Shown: positions 43,931 through 53,639, counted from the stretch's first letter. The stretch is 64,000 nt of DNA from Verrucomicrobiales bacterium (GCA_947478865.1 CANJXF010000006.1:46647-110646), one strand, 5' to 3'. Notes: generated by a model not told the origin, from the sequence alone. Program-made: numbers and translations.

Positions 43931-45220
43931 CTAAGGCCGGCGCAACCGGTAGAATTCCGATCCGTTTTGGCGATTCTTTATCGTCACGAATTCGTCTCCT
44001 GATGCAATGACGCCGTTGGTCTGGGCGATCCAGACTTCGCCAGGGAAAAGAGCCGTGGTGCTTTCGAAGACAAAGGCGCTTGCCGAAACCGGCCATGAGA
44101 ACATGAGTTGGTTTCCCGAAACTGAGAAGCGCAGAGTCGGCGGCACAATGCGCTCAGTTCTAACCGTGTTGTTACCGAGGTCTGCGATATAGAGATAACC
44201 GGCCCCGTCCTTCGCCAGGCCACCGGGAAAAGAAAAACGCGCACTGCTGCCGTTTCCATCCGCGTTTCCGGCCGTCCCCGGCAAACCTGCGACCGTGGTC
44301 ACCACCCAATTCGTTCCGATGGCAGAAATTTTTCGGATGGTTTGATTGCCTGAATCAGAAACAAAAATGTTTCCCGCGTTGTCGGCCACGATTCCCTGCG
44401 GTTGAAAAAATCGAGATTCTTTGTTCGTTCCGTCCACATTTCCCCAAAGACCAGGTGACCCGGCAATGGTGCTGACCGAGCCACTAGCCGTAATCCTTCG
44501 AATGGTGTGGTTCGAAAAATCGGCGACGTAAAGATTCGTTGCGCTATCCACGGCGATTCCTGTGGGCGAATTGAATCGTGCTTTGGTCACGGAACCATCC
44601 AGCGAACCAGGGTTTCCGGCCAAGCCCGCCCGCGTGGTGACGGCTCCGCCCATCGAAATTTTGCGAATGGTGTGGTTCCATGTGTCCGCCACAAAAACAT
44701 TGCCAGCCCTGTCCACGGTCAATGCTTGTGGCTGGAAAAACTGCGCATTCGTTCCCTGACCGTCGAAGCTGTTCGCATAACCGGCAGAACCGGCCAGGGT
44801 GCTCACCAAGCCTTCCGAGGTGATTTTTCGAATCATTGCATTACCCGTGTCGGCGACGTAAATCGATCCGGCGCTGTCCACGGCAATTCCTTGCGGAGCA
44901 AAAAAGCGCGCGCTCGTTCCCATCCCGTTGGTGCTGCCGGTAATTCCGGGAGAGCCTGCAAATGTCGTCACAATTCCGTTCGGAGTAATCTTTCGAATCG
45001 TACTGTTCTCGGTGTCAGCGACATAAATATTCCCGGTGCTGTCGGCCGCAATGCTGTTCGGATGGCTAAATCGCGCGCTGCTGCTCACTCCATCCGCGAT
45101 GCCGATGACGTCGTGGCCGGCGAACGTGTTGATGGATACAGTTTGGGCAGACAGGAGTGCGACTGACATCAGGAAAGCGCCCGCGCTCGCAAAGATGGAA
45201 AATGACATTCGGGTTCGCAT
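43931..45220 (-). CDS. Secreted NHL-repeat protein
   Basis: From ATG 45220 the protein has 429 residues; the track extends 61 codons into the upstream GH20 gene. A signal peptide ends near LLSAQT. Five or six NHL repeats follow (GIAVDSAGSIYVADTGNAMIRKIT type), forming a beta-propeller. The C-terminal tail (RFSVSGNQLMFSWPVSAS...SEFYRLRRP) resembles tails of the beta-helix and LamG proteins. The start lies 1 base after the stop of the GH20 gene, so the two are probably co-translated; the propeller may present or bind the glycan attacked by the hexosaminidase. Confidence 0.85.
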   Translation of the reverse strand: MRTRMSFSIFASAGAFLMSVALLSAQTVSINTFAGHDVIGIADGVSSSARFSHPNSIAADSTGNIYVADTENSTIRKITPNGIVTTFAGSPGITGSTNGMGTSARFFAPQGIAVDSAGSIYVADTGNAMIRKITSEGLVSTLAGSAGYANSFDGQGTNAQFFQPQALTVDRAGNVFVADTWNHTIRKISMGGAVTTRAGLAGNPGSLDGSVTKARFNSPTGIAVDSATNLYVADFSNHTIRRITASGSVSTIAGSPGLWGNVDGTNKESRFFQPQGIVADNAGNIFVSDSGNQTIRKISAIGTNWVVTTVAGLPGTAGNADGNGSSARFSFPGGLAKDGAGYLYIADLGNNTVRTERIVPPTLRFSVSGNQLMFSWPVSASAFVFESTTALFPGEVWIAQTNGVIASGDEFVTIKNRQNGSEFYRLRRP

Positions 45221-45221
45221 T

Positions 45222-47297
45222 TCAGTTCCAGTTTGGACGATAGACCGTTCCGGTGGAATCGGATCCGCCGCGTCCGGCCACAGAAGCCTGAATCGTGTAA
45301 ATCGAGCCGTTTCGGCGCGCGGGTAATCGCAAAATGTAGGTCGGCTTGACAGGTGTAACGCCGGTGAATCCGGCATGGGTGTCGCGGTCAATTTCAACTC
45401 CATTCTCTAACAATGCGACCCAGGCGATATCCAATCCGTTCGCCCCAGATTGCCAGCAAAAGCTAAGGTCAATTTCACCGGCGGCGGTGACGCTGGAAGT
45501 GAGGTTCCAACTCAGCGTGTTGTAGTTCGTTGAAACCTGAGCCGGTATCCACGACGCAATTGCCGGCGGAGTTGCGCTCGGATTGTAATTCACCCCCATT
45601 TGCGTGAGCCGTTGCTTGTGAACCACGAGACGGTTGGTGAAGTCGGAATAATTTTTCAGCGCAGCAGGAGTCCAGTTGCCTTCGGCCAATGCGCACAAGC
45701 GCGGGAAAACTCTAAACTGCATGTTTAAGAGAGATGGGATCCACTCAGACCATGAGTTACCCTGTGACCCGAGAATAAAATTTGTGTATCCGGCTGCCAA
45801 ACCCGCTGGAATCGGCTCGAAACTATAGGCCGTGTTCAACGAGACAAATCCCGATTGCGCCGGTGGTTCGTTGGACCAGATGACGCCAGCGCCATTGCCG
45901 CTGGTGCTGCCGGTTTCCCATTTGTTGATGTAACACGAAGCGGACGGCGACATGACCGCGTATTGGCCGTTGGTTGCAGTGAACGTTGCTTTGGTGGCGA
46001 GCCAATCCATCAGCACAGCATTGGTGACCAGGCCGCCATTCATGATTTCGCTCCACCCAATCATCGTGCGTCCCTGGCTTTTGATCCAATTGGCGATTTG
46101 CTGAGTAAAATAGCTCTGATATTTTTGGATAGCGGTAACCCCCGTGCTGTTGGTGAACCCCAGGCTGGTGATCAGCGCCAGATCAAGCGAGTGGTTGGTC
46201 CAATTGTTGAACCTCACTTCGTCGCCGCCAATGTGAATATAGGGTCCAGGAAAAAGCCCGATCACTTCCGTTAAAATGTCGTGCAAAAAATCCTTTGTCT
46301 CCGGTCGGGCCGCGCAGAAGACGCCGCCGGAATAACTCGTTACGTTCAGACTGTAGGGGCCGTTCAAGCAGTTCGTGCAGTCGCCGACGCCGCCATTGCA
46401 TGAGAATTGCGGATAAGCAGCCAAGGGCGCGGAAGAATGTCCCGGCATCTCAATCTCCGGAATAATGGTGATGTGCCGTTGCGCCGCGTAGGCGACAATT
46501 TCGCGAACATCGGCCTGCGTGTAGAAACCGCCGTACTCTCCGAGATCGTTGTAGGCCGTGGTCGAGCGGGGATTGAGATTGAAGAGGAGGTTCGTGCGCC
46601 ATGCGCCCACCTGCGTCAGCAACGGCCACTTCAATATTTCGATCCGCCAACCCGAATCATCATCCAGATGCCAGTGAAACATGTTCAGCTTATGGAACGC
46701 CATCGTGTCGAGCATTTGCTTCACTTCGTCTTTGTTGAAAAAATGCCGAACGCTGTCGAGCATCCAGCCGCGCCAGGGGAACCGCGGGGAGTCCTGGATG
46801 TAAACGCAAGGAGCAGACCAAGCCACCGGCGCAGCCAGAGCCGGGTGCGCCGAATAAATTTCGGGCGGCAACAATTGAAGAAGGGTTTGCACCCCGTAAA
46901 AAAGCCCCGCTGAAGTTGGCGCACGGATCACGACGGAATTGGTCGCGACCGTCAGTTCGTAACCCTCGGAACCCAGGACGGCGAGAGCGCTATTGGTCGT
47001 GAGGGAAATTGCATTGGGGAAGTCGCCGCCTCCAGGATTGCTTGCGATCTGGAACCGGTAGCCAGTCGATTTGAATAGCAATCCGGCAAGGTACTCGCCA
47101 GTTTCACGCGCCCCGTTATCCACCAAAATCTTCATAGGCGCCACGGACTGCGCGCCAGAAATCAACTGCGCCGGACAGAGCGTAAAAGTGCCTGATTGCA
47201 ACTGCATCTGTTGCGGGAGCGGAATGAGTGCGGGAGGGGTGGCAAAAACGGCCACCGCCGAAAACAATGTTGTGATGATTACGGGCCAAAGCTTCAT
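45222..47297 (-). CDS. Beta-N-acetylhexosaminidase, GH20
   Basis: A 691-residue exported glycosidase. After a signal peptide (ending VAVFA), residues about 20-165 are the GH20b alpha/beta domain. From about 170 to 510 comes the TIM barrel with FPWRGWMLDSVRHF, FHWHLDDDSGWR, IPEIEMPGHS and HIGGDEV, where Asp359-Glu360 are the catalytic assisting and acid/base residues. The last 120 residues add a beta-sandwich (SWNLTSSVTAAGEIDLSF). It hydrolyses terminal GlcNAc or GalNAc from chitin- or glycoprotein-like glycans in the periplasm or outside. Confidence 0.93.
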   Translation of the reverse strand: MKLWPVIITTLFSAVAVFATPPALIPLPQQMQLQSGTFTLCPAQLISGAQSVAPMKILVDNGARETGEYLAGLLFKSTGYRFQIASNPGGGDFPNAISLTTNSALAVLGSEGYELTVATNSVVIRAPTSAGLFYGVQTLLQLLPPEIYSAHPALAAPVAWSAPCVYIQDSPRFPWRGWMLDSVRHFFNKDEVKQMLDTMAFHKLNMFHWHLDDDSGWRIEILKWPLLTQVGAWRTNLLFNLNPRSTTAYNDLGEYGGFYTQADVREIVAYAAQRHITIIPEIEMPGHSSAPLAAYPQFSCNGGVGDCTNCLNGPYSLNVTSYSGGVFCAARPETKDFLHDILTEVIGLFPGPYIHIGGDEVRFNNWTNHSLDLALITSLGFTNSTGVTAIQKYQSYFTQQIANWIKSQGRTMIGWSEIMNGGLVTNAVLMDWLATKATFTATNGQYAVMSPSASCYINKWETGSTSGNGAGVIWSNEPPAQSGFVSLNTAYSFEPIPAGLAAGYTNFILGSQGNSWSEWIPSLLNMQFRVFPRLCALAEGNWTPAALKNYSDFTNRLVVHKQRLTQMGVNYNPSATPPAIASWIPAQVSTNYNTLSWNLTSSVTAAGEIDLSFCWQSGANGLDIAWVALLENGVEIDRDTHAGFTGVTPVKPTYILRLPARRNGSIYTIQASVAGRGGSDSTGTVYRPNWN

Positions 47298-47442
47298 TCA
47301 AAACGACGGGCTGATCAGGCAATCAACATTCTGCGAATGATCCGACGTTAACGAGTTCTGAAAATAAAACAAGGTGCTCCTGATAACATTCGCGAAAAGG
47401 TACTGGCGCGCTTTTTGAAAGCATGGAAACTATCGGCGAGTA

Positions 47443-48879
47443 ATGAATACAATGCCTCATATCCCCGTGCTCCGTCGCGGCAAGGCTTACGACAGCCTCG
47501 ACAAAATCAATATCACCAATCATCGCACCGGCGAGACGCTCGCTCAGGTCAGCACCGTTAACGCGGGAATTATTCGCAAAGATATGCAGCGGATCGGCGA
47601 ATCACGCGCTGCGTTGAAGAAATTTTCGGTCGCCCAACTCATCGAAATTTCCGCGAAAACGGGCGAGCATTTTCTCAATGGCACCCTGCCCTTCGGCGAC
47701 AAAGGCCACACGCAATCGCCGCAGGAATATATCGAGACGCTTTCATCCACGAGCGGTCTGCCGCACGTCATGGTGCGACGGAACATGCAGAAAATTCACC
47801 ACGCATTAACCAACCTGGAAACCGTCCTGAACGGTCTGACGCGCGGGTTGGATCTCTCGATTCTCGATAGCGGTTTCGGCGAACAGTTCGGAACCAAGCT
47901 CAGTTTTTTCCCAACGACCCAGGCGCTCGGTCTCGTGATGCCAAGCAATTCGCCCGCGGTGAACTCGCTTTGGCTTCCGGCGATCGCGCTGAAAATCCCG
48001 GTGATCATCAAGCCGGGAAAAGAAGAGCCGTGGACTCCGTATCGTTTGATCCAGGCGTTCATCGCCGCGGGTTGTCCAGCGGAAGCGTTTGGATTTTATC
48101 CAACGGATCACGAAGGGGCGGGTGAGATTTTGAAAAGCTGCGGGCGGGCGCTCATTTTCGGCGACAAAAACACGACGGCGCAATATGCGAGCAATCCGGC
48201 CATTCAGGTTCACGGTCCGGGCTGGAGCAAGATTCTCATTGGCGACGATGCCATTGAAAACTGGCGCGACTACATCGACGTGATGGTTTCCTCAATTGCC
48301 GACAATGGCGGGCGCAGCTGCATCAATGCGTCGGCCATCGTCGTTCCGAAATATGCGGCGGAAATCGCGGACGCGCTGGCGCAAAAACTGGGTCCGATTC
48401 AGCCGACCAATCCAGATGACGAAAACGCGAAGCTCTCCGGTTTTGCGAATCTGAAAATGGCGGAATTCATCGAAGCGCAGATTGAAGACGGATTGAAAGC
48501 ATCGGGCGCGACCGATGTGACGGCGAAGTACCGGAACGGTCCGCGCAAGGTTGAGTTCAATGGCGGCACCTACCTCCGCCCCACCATTGTTCAGTGCGAC
48601 TCGTTTGCCCACCCGCTGGCGAACAAGGAATTCCTTTGTCCCTACGCCAGCGTCGTCGAAGTTCCGCAAGCGGAGATGCTAAAACAGATTGGCTATTCAC
48701 TCGCGGTGACGGCCATCACGCGGGACAAAAACTTTATTGAGCAGCTCACGGAATTTCCCCACATCGAACGCCTGAACATCGGACCGATTTCAACGATGAA
48801 AATTTCCTGGGACCAGCCGCACGAAGGCAACATGTTCGAGTTTCTCTACAAGCGGCGCTCCATTGAGCGCGCCTGGTAA
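47443..48879 (+). CDS. Aldehyde dehydrogenase-superfamily protein (acyl-reductase-like)
   Basis: A 478-residue protein of the aldehyde dehydrogenase superfamily. NGGRSCINAS holds the catalytic Cys (residue 293), while the VMPSNSPAVNSLWLPAIALKIPVIIKPGKEEP segment is the cofactor-binding region. The usual general-base Glu motif is not obvious, which is also seen in reductive, acyl-adenylate or acyl-CoA-using members such as LuxC- or EhpG-like enzymes. This suggests it reduces an activated acyl group, perhaps the product of the 42817 enzyme. Confidence 0.8.
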   Translation: MNTMPHIPVLRRGKAYDSLDKINITNHRTGETLAQVSTVNAGIIRKDMQRIGESRAALKKFSVAQLIEISAKTGEHFLNGTLPFGDKGHTQSPQEYIETLSSTSGLPHVMVRRNMQKIHHALTNLETVLNGLTRGLDLSILDSGFGEQFGTKLSFFPTTQALGLVMPSNSPAVNSLWLPAIALKIPVIIKPGKEEPWTPYRLIQAFIAAGCPAEAFGFYPTDHEGAGEILKSCGRALIFGDKNTTAQYASNPAIQVHGPGWSKILIGDDAIENWRDYIDVMVSSIADNGGRSCINASAIVVPKYAAEIADALAQKLGPIQPTNPDDENAKLSGFANLKMAEFIEAQIEDGLKASGATDVTAKYRNGPRKVEFNGGTYLRPTIVQCDSFAHPLANKEFLCPYASVVEVPQAEMLKQIGYSLAVTAITRDKNFIEQLTEFPHIERLNIGPISTMKISWDQPHEGNMFEFLYKRRSIERAW

Positions 48880-48920
48880 AATAAGAGCTCAAGATCGAAA
48901 TAACGTTGGCGGCGAAGATT

Positions 48921-48938
48921 CGAGCGATTCTTCGCTCG
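48921..48938 (+). terminator. Hairpin after the aldehyde dehydrogenase gene
   Basis: CGAGCGA pairs with TCGCTCG around a TTCT loop, 41 bases beyond the stop. There is no T-run, so it would act at most as an mRNA-end stabiliser or weak terminator. The remainder of the gap to 49058 shows no gene. Confidence 0.3.
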
Positions 48939-49058
48939 CCCGAAAACTAGAATTCACCTCCTAAATCCCGGAGCGCGCCTGTGTCGTCCCCGACCCGCCG
49001 CGCAGTGATGATTTATTGCAAAGGGGTTTCTTTCCGCTTCCGGTTTACGCGGTGGGTT

Positions 49059-49973
49059 CTAACGATTCTTGAAGGCCTCGACCACCGGTTTGGCGATCCA
49101 GCTTTCCGGCGCTTGCAGACCTAGAACATAGGCGACGGTGGCAGCGGTGTCGTAGGTGTTGACCGGTTTCTTGATTTCTTTGCCAACCGCCACGCCGGGG
49201 CCGGAGATGATCCAGGGAATTTCAATTTCAGCCATGGTTGCTCCGCCGTGACCTTTGTTCACCCCGCCATGATCGGCCGTGACAATGAGGATGGTGCTCT
49301 TCCAAATGCCGGCGGCTTTCAACCCTTGAATGACGTCGCCGATGAGTTTGTCCGCCACTTCAACGGATTCAAAATATTCGGGCGTGCCATGCCCGATCTT
49401 GTGCCCGGCGTGATCCACGTGATCGAGGTGAATGAAAGTAAACGCTGGCTTCTTCTGGTGAATATAGGCAACCGCATGCTGCACGGCGTTCGTCGGACCG
49501 TCGCTGTCTTCAAGCATGTCCAACGCCTTTTTTTCTAAAAGCCGGCCAAACCCATTCCAATCGTGGAAGCAGGCAATGACCGACTTTGGCCGCTGCTCGC
49601 GCAAGACACCGAAGATGGTGGGAAACATGCCGCCTGAACCAATTGCCACTGGCGTGATTTCAAACTTATTCGTCTCCCAATCGTTGGACGTGACTCCATG
49701 CTGCTCCGGGCCTGCGCCCATGATCATCGATGCCCAGTTCGGACTGCTGGTGGTCGGCATCACCCCACGGGCGTGCAGTGTGTAAGCCCCCTCTTTCATG
49801 AGCTGATTCATGACCGGCGTTTTTGCTTTCAGAATGCCATTGGGACTCATCCCGTCGCAGCCAACAATGACGACATGCTCGACGCCGGACGGCGCGGCGG
49901 TCACCGGAGATTCGAGCCAGACCAGCAAGGCGACCAGGGGCAATGCATTCCAGGGGAGGCAACGTTTTTTCAT
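49059..49973 (-). CDS. Exported alkaline-phosphatase-superfamily phosphodiesterase-like protein
   Basis: A 304-residue protein with a signal peptide (LPLVALLVWLESPVTAA). VIVGCDGMSPNGI has the first metal Asp, TTSSPNWASMIMG holds the likely nucleophile Thr/Ser, FIHLDHVDHAGHKIGHG gives the Asp-His-His metal set, and VTADHGGVNKGHGG the second. This is the type I phosphodiesterase / nucleotide pyrophosphatase fold, a relative of PhnA further downstream. The substrate, a phosphodiester or phosphomonoester, is unknown. It stands alone. Confidence 0.87.
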   Translation of the reverse strand: MKKRCLPWNALPLVALLVWLESPVTAAPSGVEHVVIVGCDGMSPNGILKAKTPVMNQLMKEGAYTLHARGVMPTTSSPNWASMIMGAGPEQHGVTSNDWETNKFEITPVAIGSGGMFPTIFGVLREQRPKSVIACFHDWNGFGRLLEKKALDMLEDSDGPTNAVQHAVAYIHQKKPAFTFIHLDHVDHAGHKIGHGTPEYFESVEVADKLIGDVIQGLKAAGIWKSTILIVTADHGGVNKGHGGATMAEIEIPWIISGPGVAVGKEIKKPVNTYDTAATVAYVLGLQAPESWIAKPVVEAFKNR

Positions 49974-50228
49974 GAGGAGTAATTGGTTAGACGTGGTGAA
50001 ACATCAAGCGGAGAACGTTTTACATGGGGCGTCGAATTTGTCCATCCCCGTATCAAGATGAATGATGTTTTTTCAGCAACCGCACGGCCTACAGCGAATG
50101 ACGCCGTAAAAAACCTTTTTTGAATTGGCCAGCCGCTCGGCGGGACGAAAACAAGGGGAAAACCGGTTTGCGGACCTGCCTGAACCCAGAGCGAAGGTGT
50201 TAGACGCGCGGAATTCTGTCGGAGGGCG

Positions 50229-52361
50229 CTACTCTTTGGAGAGCGCAAACGCCACGTAGGCATCCCCGCTTTTCGTGCCGAGCTTGCCGCCACCACAGGC
50301 GATGACGAGGAATTGTTTTCCGTTGATCAGGTAGGTGGCTGGCGTCGCAAAGCCGGCAGCGGGCAGTTTCGATTGCCAGAGGACCTTGCCGGTTTTCTGA
50401 TCGAACGCGCGGATCATCTCGTCTTTGGTCGCCGCGATAAAGACCACGCCGCCCGCCGTCGCCACCGGCCCGCCGTAATTCTCCGTGCCGGTGGGCGAAA
50501 TCCCGCGCGCCGTCAGTTCCGGCAGCTCGCCCAAGGTAGCGCGCCAGACGTATTCGCCGGTGTTGATGTCGATGGCGTTGAGCGTGCCCCAGGGCGGCTT
50601 GACCGCCGGGTAGCCATTGCTGTCCGTCCAGCGGACGTAGCCGGTGTGCGTGTAAGGAACATCCAGCAGGAGATCGTCAGCGGCAGCCGGTTGATCGGGA
50701 GCGCGTTCGGCCGGCTTTTCGCCCAGCAGGAAACCAGCGGCCGCCGCCTTTTGCGCTTCCGAAAGGAACGCAAAGCTCGGCATGTTGCCGCGGCCGGTGC
50801 CGAGCAGTTGAACGATGTCCGTCTTCTTGAGTTTCTCGGCGATCTTTTCCAACGATGGATACGCGCGGACGGGATCGCCGGAGCGATTGAGCCCGTGGCA
50901 TGCGGCGCAAATCTGTCCGTAAATCTGTTCGCCACTGGAGAGCGGCGGTCCGCCCTTTGGCTTCGTTTCGACCATCGTGATGGTGCAGGGAGAGTCGCTG
51001 GCGTTGACGTAGAGAATGCCCGCACGCGGGTCCACCGCCGCCCCGCCCCATTCCGCGCCGCCGTCGAAGCCGGGAAAAATAATCGTCCCCTCGCGGCTGG
51101 GCGGCATGAACGGCGCATGCGGACGCAGCCTGGTGAATCGTTCGAGCACGGCCCGGCGCGATTCCGGCGAGAGATCGGTGATTTGGTCCGCTGAAAAAAG
51201 TTGCCGCGCGAACGGCGCGGGCTTCACCGGGAACGGTTGCGTGGGCCAGGCAGATTCGCCCGGCAGATCGGACATGGGAACGAGGCGTTCCTCGATGGGG
51301 AACAACGATTCGCCCGTTTCGCGGTTGAACACAAAGACATGGCCGGATTTGGTGACCTGAGCGACGGCATCAATGGTTTTGCCGCCACGTTTTACGCGAA
51401 GCAGCGTCGGCGGCGCGGGCGGGTCGCGGTCCCATAAATCGTGGTGGACCATTTGGAAATGCCAGCGCCGCTGGCCGGTGGCGGCGTCCAGGGCGAGCAG
51501 GCAGTTGGCGTAAAGATTCTGGCCGATGCGATTGCCGCCCCAAAAATCGAAGGCCGCCGAGCCGGTCGGCACGAAGACGATGCCGCGCTGTTCATCCACC
51601 GCCATGCCCGCCCAGCAATTCGCGCCGCCCGCGTATTTCCAGGCCTCGGCGGGCCACGTCTCGTAACCCGGTTCGCCCGGATGTGGGATGGTGTGAAACA
51701 TCCATGCCATTTTTCCGGTGCGCACGTCGTAGGCGCGGATGTGTCCCGGCGCGGACGGCGCCGGACCTTCGCCCACCGTCGAGCCGAGAATCAGCAGGTT
51801 GCGAAAGATGATCCCCGGCGTGGACGCCACGAGGTGAAGCCGGCTGGTGTCGCGGTCGAGGCCTTGCTTGAGGTCCACCCGACCGCCGTCGCCGAACGCG
51901 GAAATGAGCCGGCCATTCCGGGCATTGACCGCGTAAAGGTAGTGGCCAGCGGTGTAAAGGATGCGGAGATCCTCGCCGTCCGACCAATAGACCACCCCGC
52001 GATTCACGCCGGAGGCCTTGCCACCGCTGCTGGCCGGGTCAAACCGCCAAAGTTCCCTGCCCGTGGCCGCGTCCACGGCCAGGAGGTTTAATCCCGGCGA
52101 CGTGCCGTAAAGGACACCGCCGACGATCAGCGGATTGCACTGGATCTGCGTGCTCTTGTCAGGTTGCAGGTCACCGGCGTGGTAAGTCCAAGCGACTTTC
52201 AGGCGGCTGACATTCCGGGTGTTAATTTGTTTGAGCGGTGAGTAATGACTGTTTCCCTTGTCGCCGAGATAGGCCGGCCAGTCCTTGGACTCGGCGGCGG
52301 AAATGGGGAACGCCCAAGTGAAATTCACCAGGCAGGTGCAGATGATAATTGTTGCGCGCAT
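50229..52361 (-). CDS. PQQ-dependent dehydrogenase with internal cytochrome c domain
   Basis: A 710-residue exported quinoprotein. After a signal peptide, WPAYLGDKGNSHYSPLKQIN starts the eight-bladed propeller typical of membrane glucose/quinate-type dehydrogenases. A c-heme domain is inserted near residue 480 (ICAACHGLNRSGDP, with MPSF as probable Met ligand), and the propeller resumes afterwards with AIDINTGEYVWRATLGE and AGFATPATYLINGKQFLVIACGGG. No membrane anchor is present beyond the signal. It should oxidise a sugar or alcohol in the periplasm and pass electrons through the heme. By eye it is richer in GC than its surroundings, as is the Sel1 gene, so acquisition by transfer is possible. 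Confidence 0.9.
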   Translation of the reverse strand: MRATIIICTCLVNFTWAFPISAAESKDWPAYLGDKGNSHYSPLKQINTRNVSRLKVAWTYHAGDLQPDKSTQIQCNPLIVGGVLYGTSPGLNLLAVDAATGRELWRFDPASSGGKASGVNRGVVYWSDGEDLRILYTAGHYLYAVNARNGRLISAFGDGGRVDLKQGLDRDTSRLHLVASTPGIIFRNLLILGSTVGEGPAPSAPGHIRAYDVRTGKMAWMFHTIPHPGEPGYETWPAEAWKYAGGANCWAGMAVDEQRGIVFVPTGSAAFDFWGGNRIGQNLYANCLLALDAATGQRRWHFQMVHHDLWDRDPPAPPTLLRVKRGGKTIDAVAQVTKSGHVFVFNRETGESLFPIEERLVPMSDLPGESAWPTQPFPVKPAPFARQLFSADQITDLSPESRRAVLERFTRLRPHAPFMPPSREGTIIFPGFDGGAEWGGAAVDPRAGILYVNASDSPCTITMVETKPKGGPPLSSGEQIYGQICAACHGLNRSGDPVRAYPSLEKIAEKLKKTDIVQLLGTGRGNMPSFAFLSEAQKAAAAGFLLGEKPAERAPDQPAAADDLLLDVPYTHTGYVRWTDSNGYPAVKPPWGTLNAIDINTGEYVWRATLGELPELTARGISPTGTENYGGPVATAGGVVFIAATKDEMIRAFDQKTGKVLWQSKLPAAGFATPATYLINGKQFLVIACGGGKLGTKSGDAYVAFALSKE

Positions 52362-52478
52362 TTTGGATCAAGTGGTGCGACCAGCCTACCCGGACAGTCA
52401 GAGCCTTACGACCATTGGCCGTTGCAGCAGCGTCATCGCCGCGCGCCCGAAATGGGGCGCGAAGCGGGGCCGGGCCCA

Positions 52479-53282
52479 TCAATTCGGCTTCTTGACGACG
52501 AACGTATCAACCCGCTGCTGGCCTTCTCCGAGCTGTTTGCTGGTCAAAGTCCGCTTGAGCTCGTCCCGCGCCTTGACGGCGTCAGGCTCGCCTTGCGCCG
52601 CAGCGAGGCTGAGCCATTTGTAAGCCTCAACCGGATCGCGTGGGACGCCCTGGCCAGCCATGGAGCGTCTTCCCAGGTTGTATTGAGCCAGGCTATCGCC
52701 GGCTTCCGCGGCCATCCGGTACCATTTTACCGCTTCGGCATCATTCAACTTCACGCCGCGGCCGGAGGCATACGTCACAGCAAGACTGTATTGGGCGCTC
52801 ACGTTGCCCTGTTCCGCCGCTTTCTGGAACCACTTGGCGGCTTCGGCTCCATCACGCGGCACGCCCTGACCTGCCTCATAGAGCTGAGCCAGATAATTCT
52901 GCGCCCCGGCGTGGCCCTGGTCAGCGGCCTTTCGATACCATTTCGCCGCTTCCTTGTAATCCTGCGGCGCGCCCGTGCCCTTGGAATACATATCCCCGAG
53001 AAGCGCCTGCGCCGCGGCATCCCCGCCCTCCGCCTTTGCCTTGGTCTCGTCAAAATTAGCGACCGGAGTGGTCTCGGGGCTTGTAACAGCAGGGATGACC
53101 GGTTCCCGCGTTTGAATATAGATCGCTGCAATCAAGCCGATGACCGAGCAGGCCGCCACGATGCCCACCAGTTTGAAAAGCATCGGCTTGCCGGCGCGCG
53201 GAACCGGCGACCCGCATCCGGGACATTGGGTAGCGCCCTCGCTGATTTCACTGCCGCAACCGGGACATTTTGTAGAAGCCAT
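52479..53282 (-). CDS. Zinc-ribbon, membrane-anchored Sel1-repeat protein
   Basis: A 267-residue protein. The first 25 residues carry two CPGCG motifs (a zinc ribbon), then one transmembrane helix (LFKLVGIVAACSVIGLIAAIYI). Four to five Sel1-like repeats follow, such as AQALLGDMYSKGTGAPQDYKEAAKWYRKAADQG. Sel1 repeats are protein-interaction scaffolds. With the ribbon on the inside and the repeats outside it could be a sensor or assembly factor; no partner is identifiable. It lies 117 bases upstream of the PQQ dehydrogenase gene and may share its transcript. Confidence 0.85.
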   Translation of the reverse strand: MASTKCPGCGSEISEGATQCPGCGSPVPRAGKPMLFKLVGIVAACSVIGLIAAIYIQTREPVIPAVTSPETTPVANFDETKAKAEGGDAAAQALLGDMYSKGTGAPQDYKEAAKWYRKAADQGHAGAQNYLAQLYEAGQGVPRDGAEAAKWFQKAAEQGNVSAQYSLAVTYASGRGVKLNDAEAVKWYRMAAEAGDSLAQYNLGRRSMAGQGVPRDPVEAYKWLSLAAAQGEPDAVKARDELKRTLTSKQLGEGQQRVDTFVVKKPN

Positions 53283-53639
53283 ATATTTTTATAATTTCTA
53301 TCGCTGGTTGTAGCTCTCAATCTATTTTCGTCCAAGTAAATTCCTGTTTTCCGCTCGGATATCCATGGCAATACGCCGCGAAACCGCCTGAGCAAGGCAG
53401 TCCAATCTGATTTGAAGCCTGTAAATCCGACGCAAGAAAGACTTTTACGGTCGCCAATTTGTTGCAAAAAGTTTCTTCAACAAAGGCCTTCCTTACAATA
53501 ATTTTTCTTCCCATTGAACGACGGCCGCATTATAAAAGAGGAAATTGATTTCCCATCTGCACTTTTACCAAGCACTACCGCGCACTTTTGGGTGGATCGA
53601 TTGTTATAAAAACCTGAAAAATAGCCCTGTCAGCTCACG
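53283..53639. other. 357-base gene-free stretch
   Basis: This stretch between the Sel1 gene (minus) and the second pseudopilin gene (plus) is AT-rich and holds no convincing ORF. It presumably contains both divergent promoters; an A/T-rich TTATAAAAACC near 53605-53615 could be a -10 region for the pseudopilin gene, but I see no good -35 box at the right distance. Confidence 0.4.

Noticed and set aside
52245-53294. 349-residue plus-strand ORF over the Sel1 gene
   Set aside because: It mirrors the Sel1 repeats; the minus frame has CPGCG ribbons, a membrane helix and repeats.
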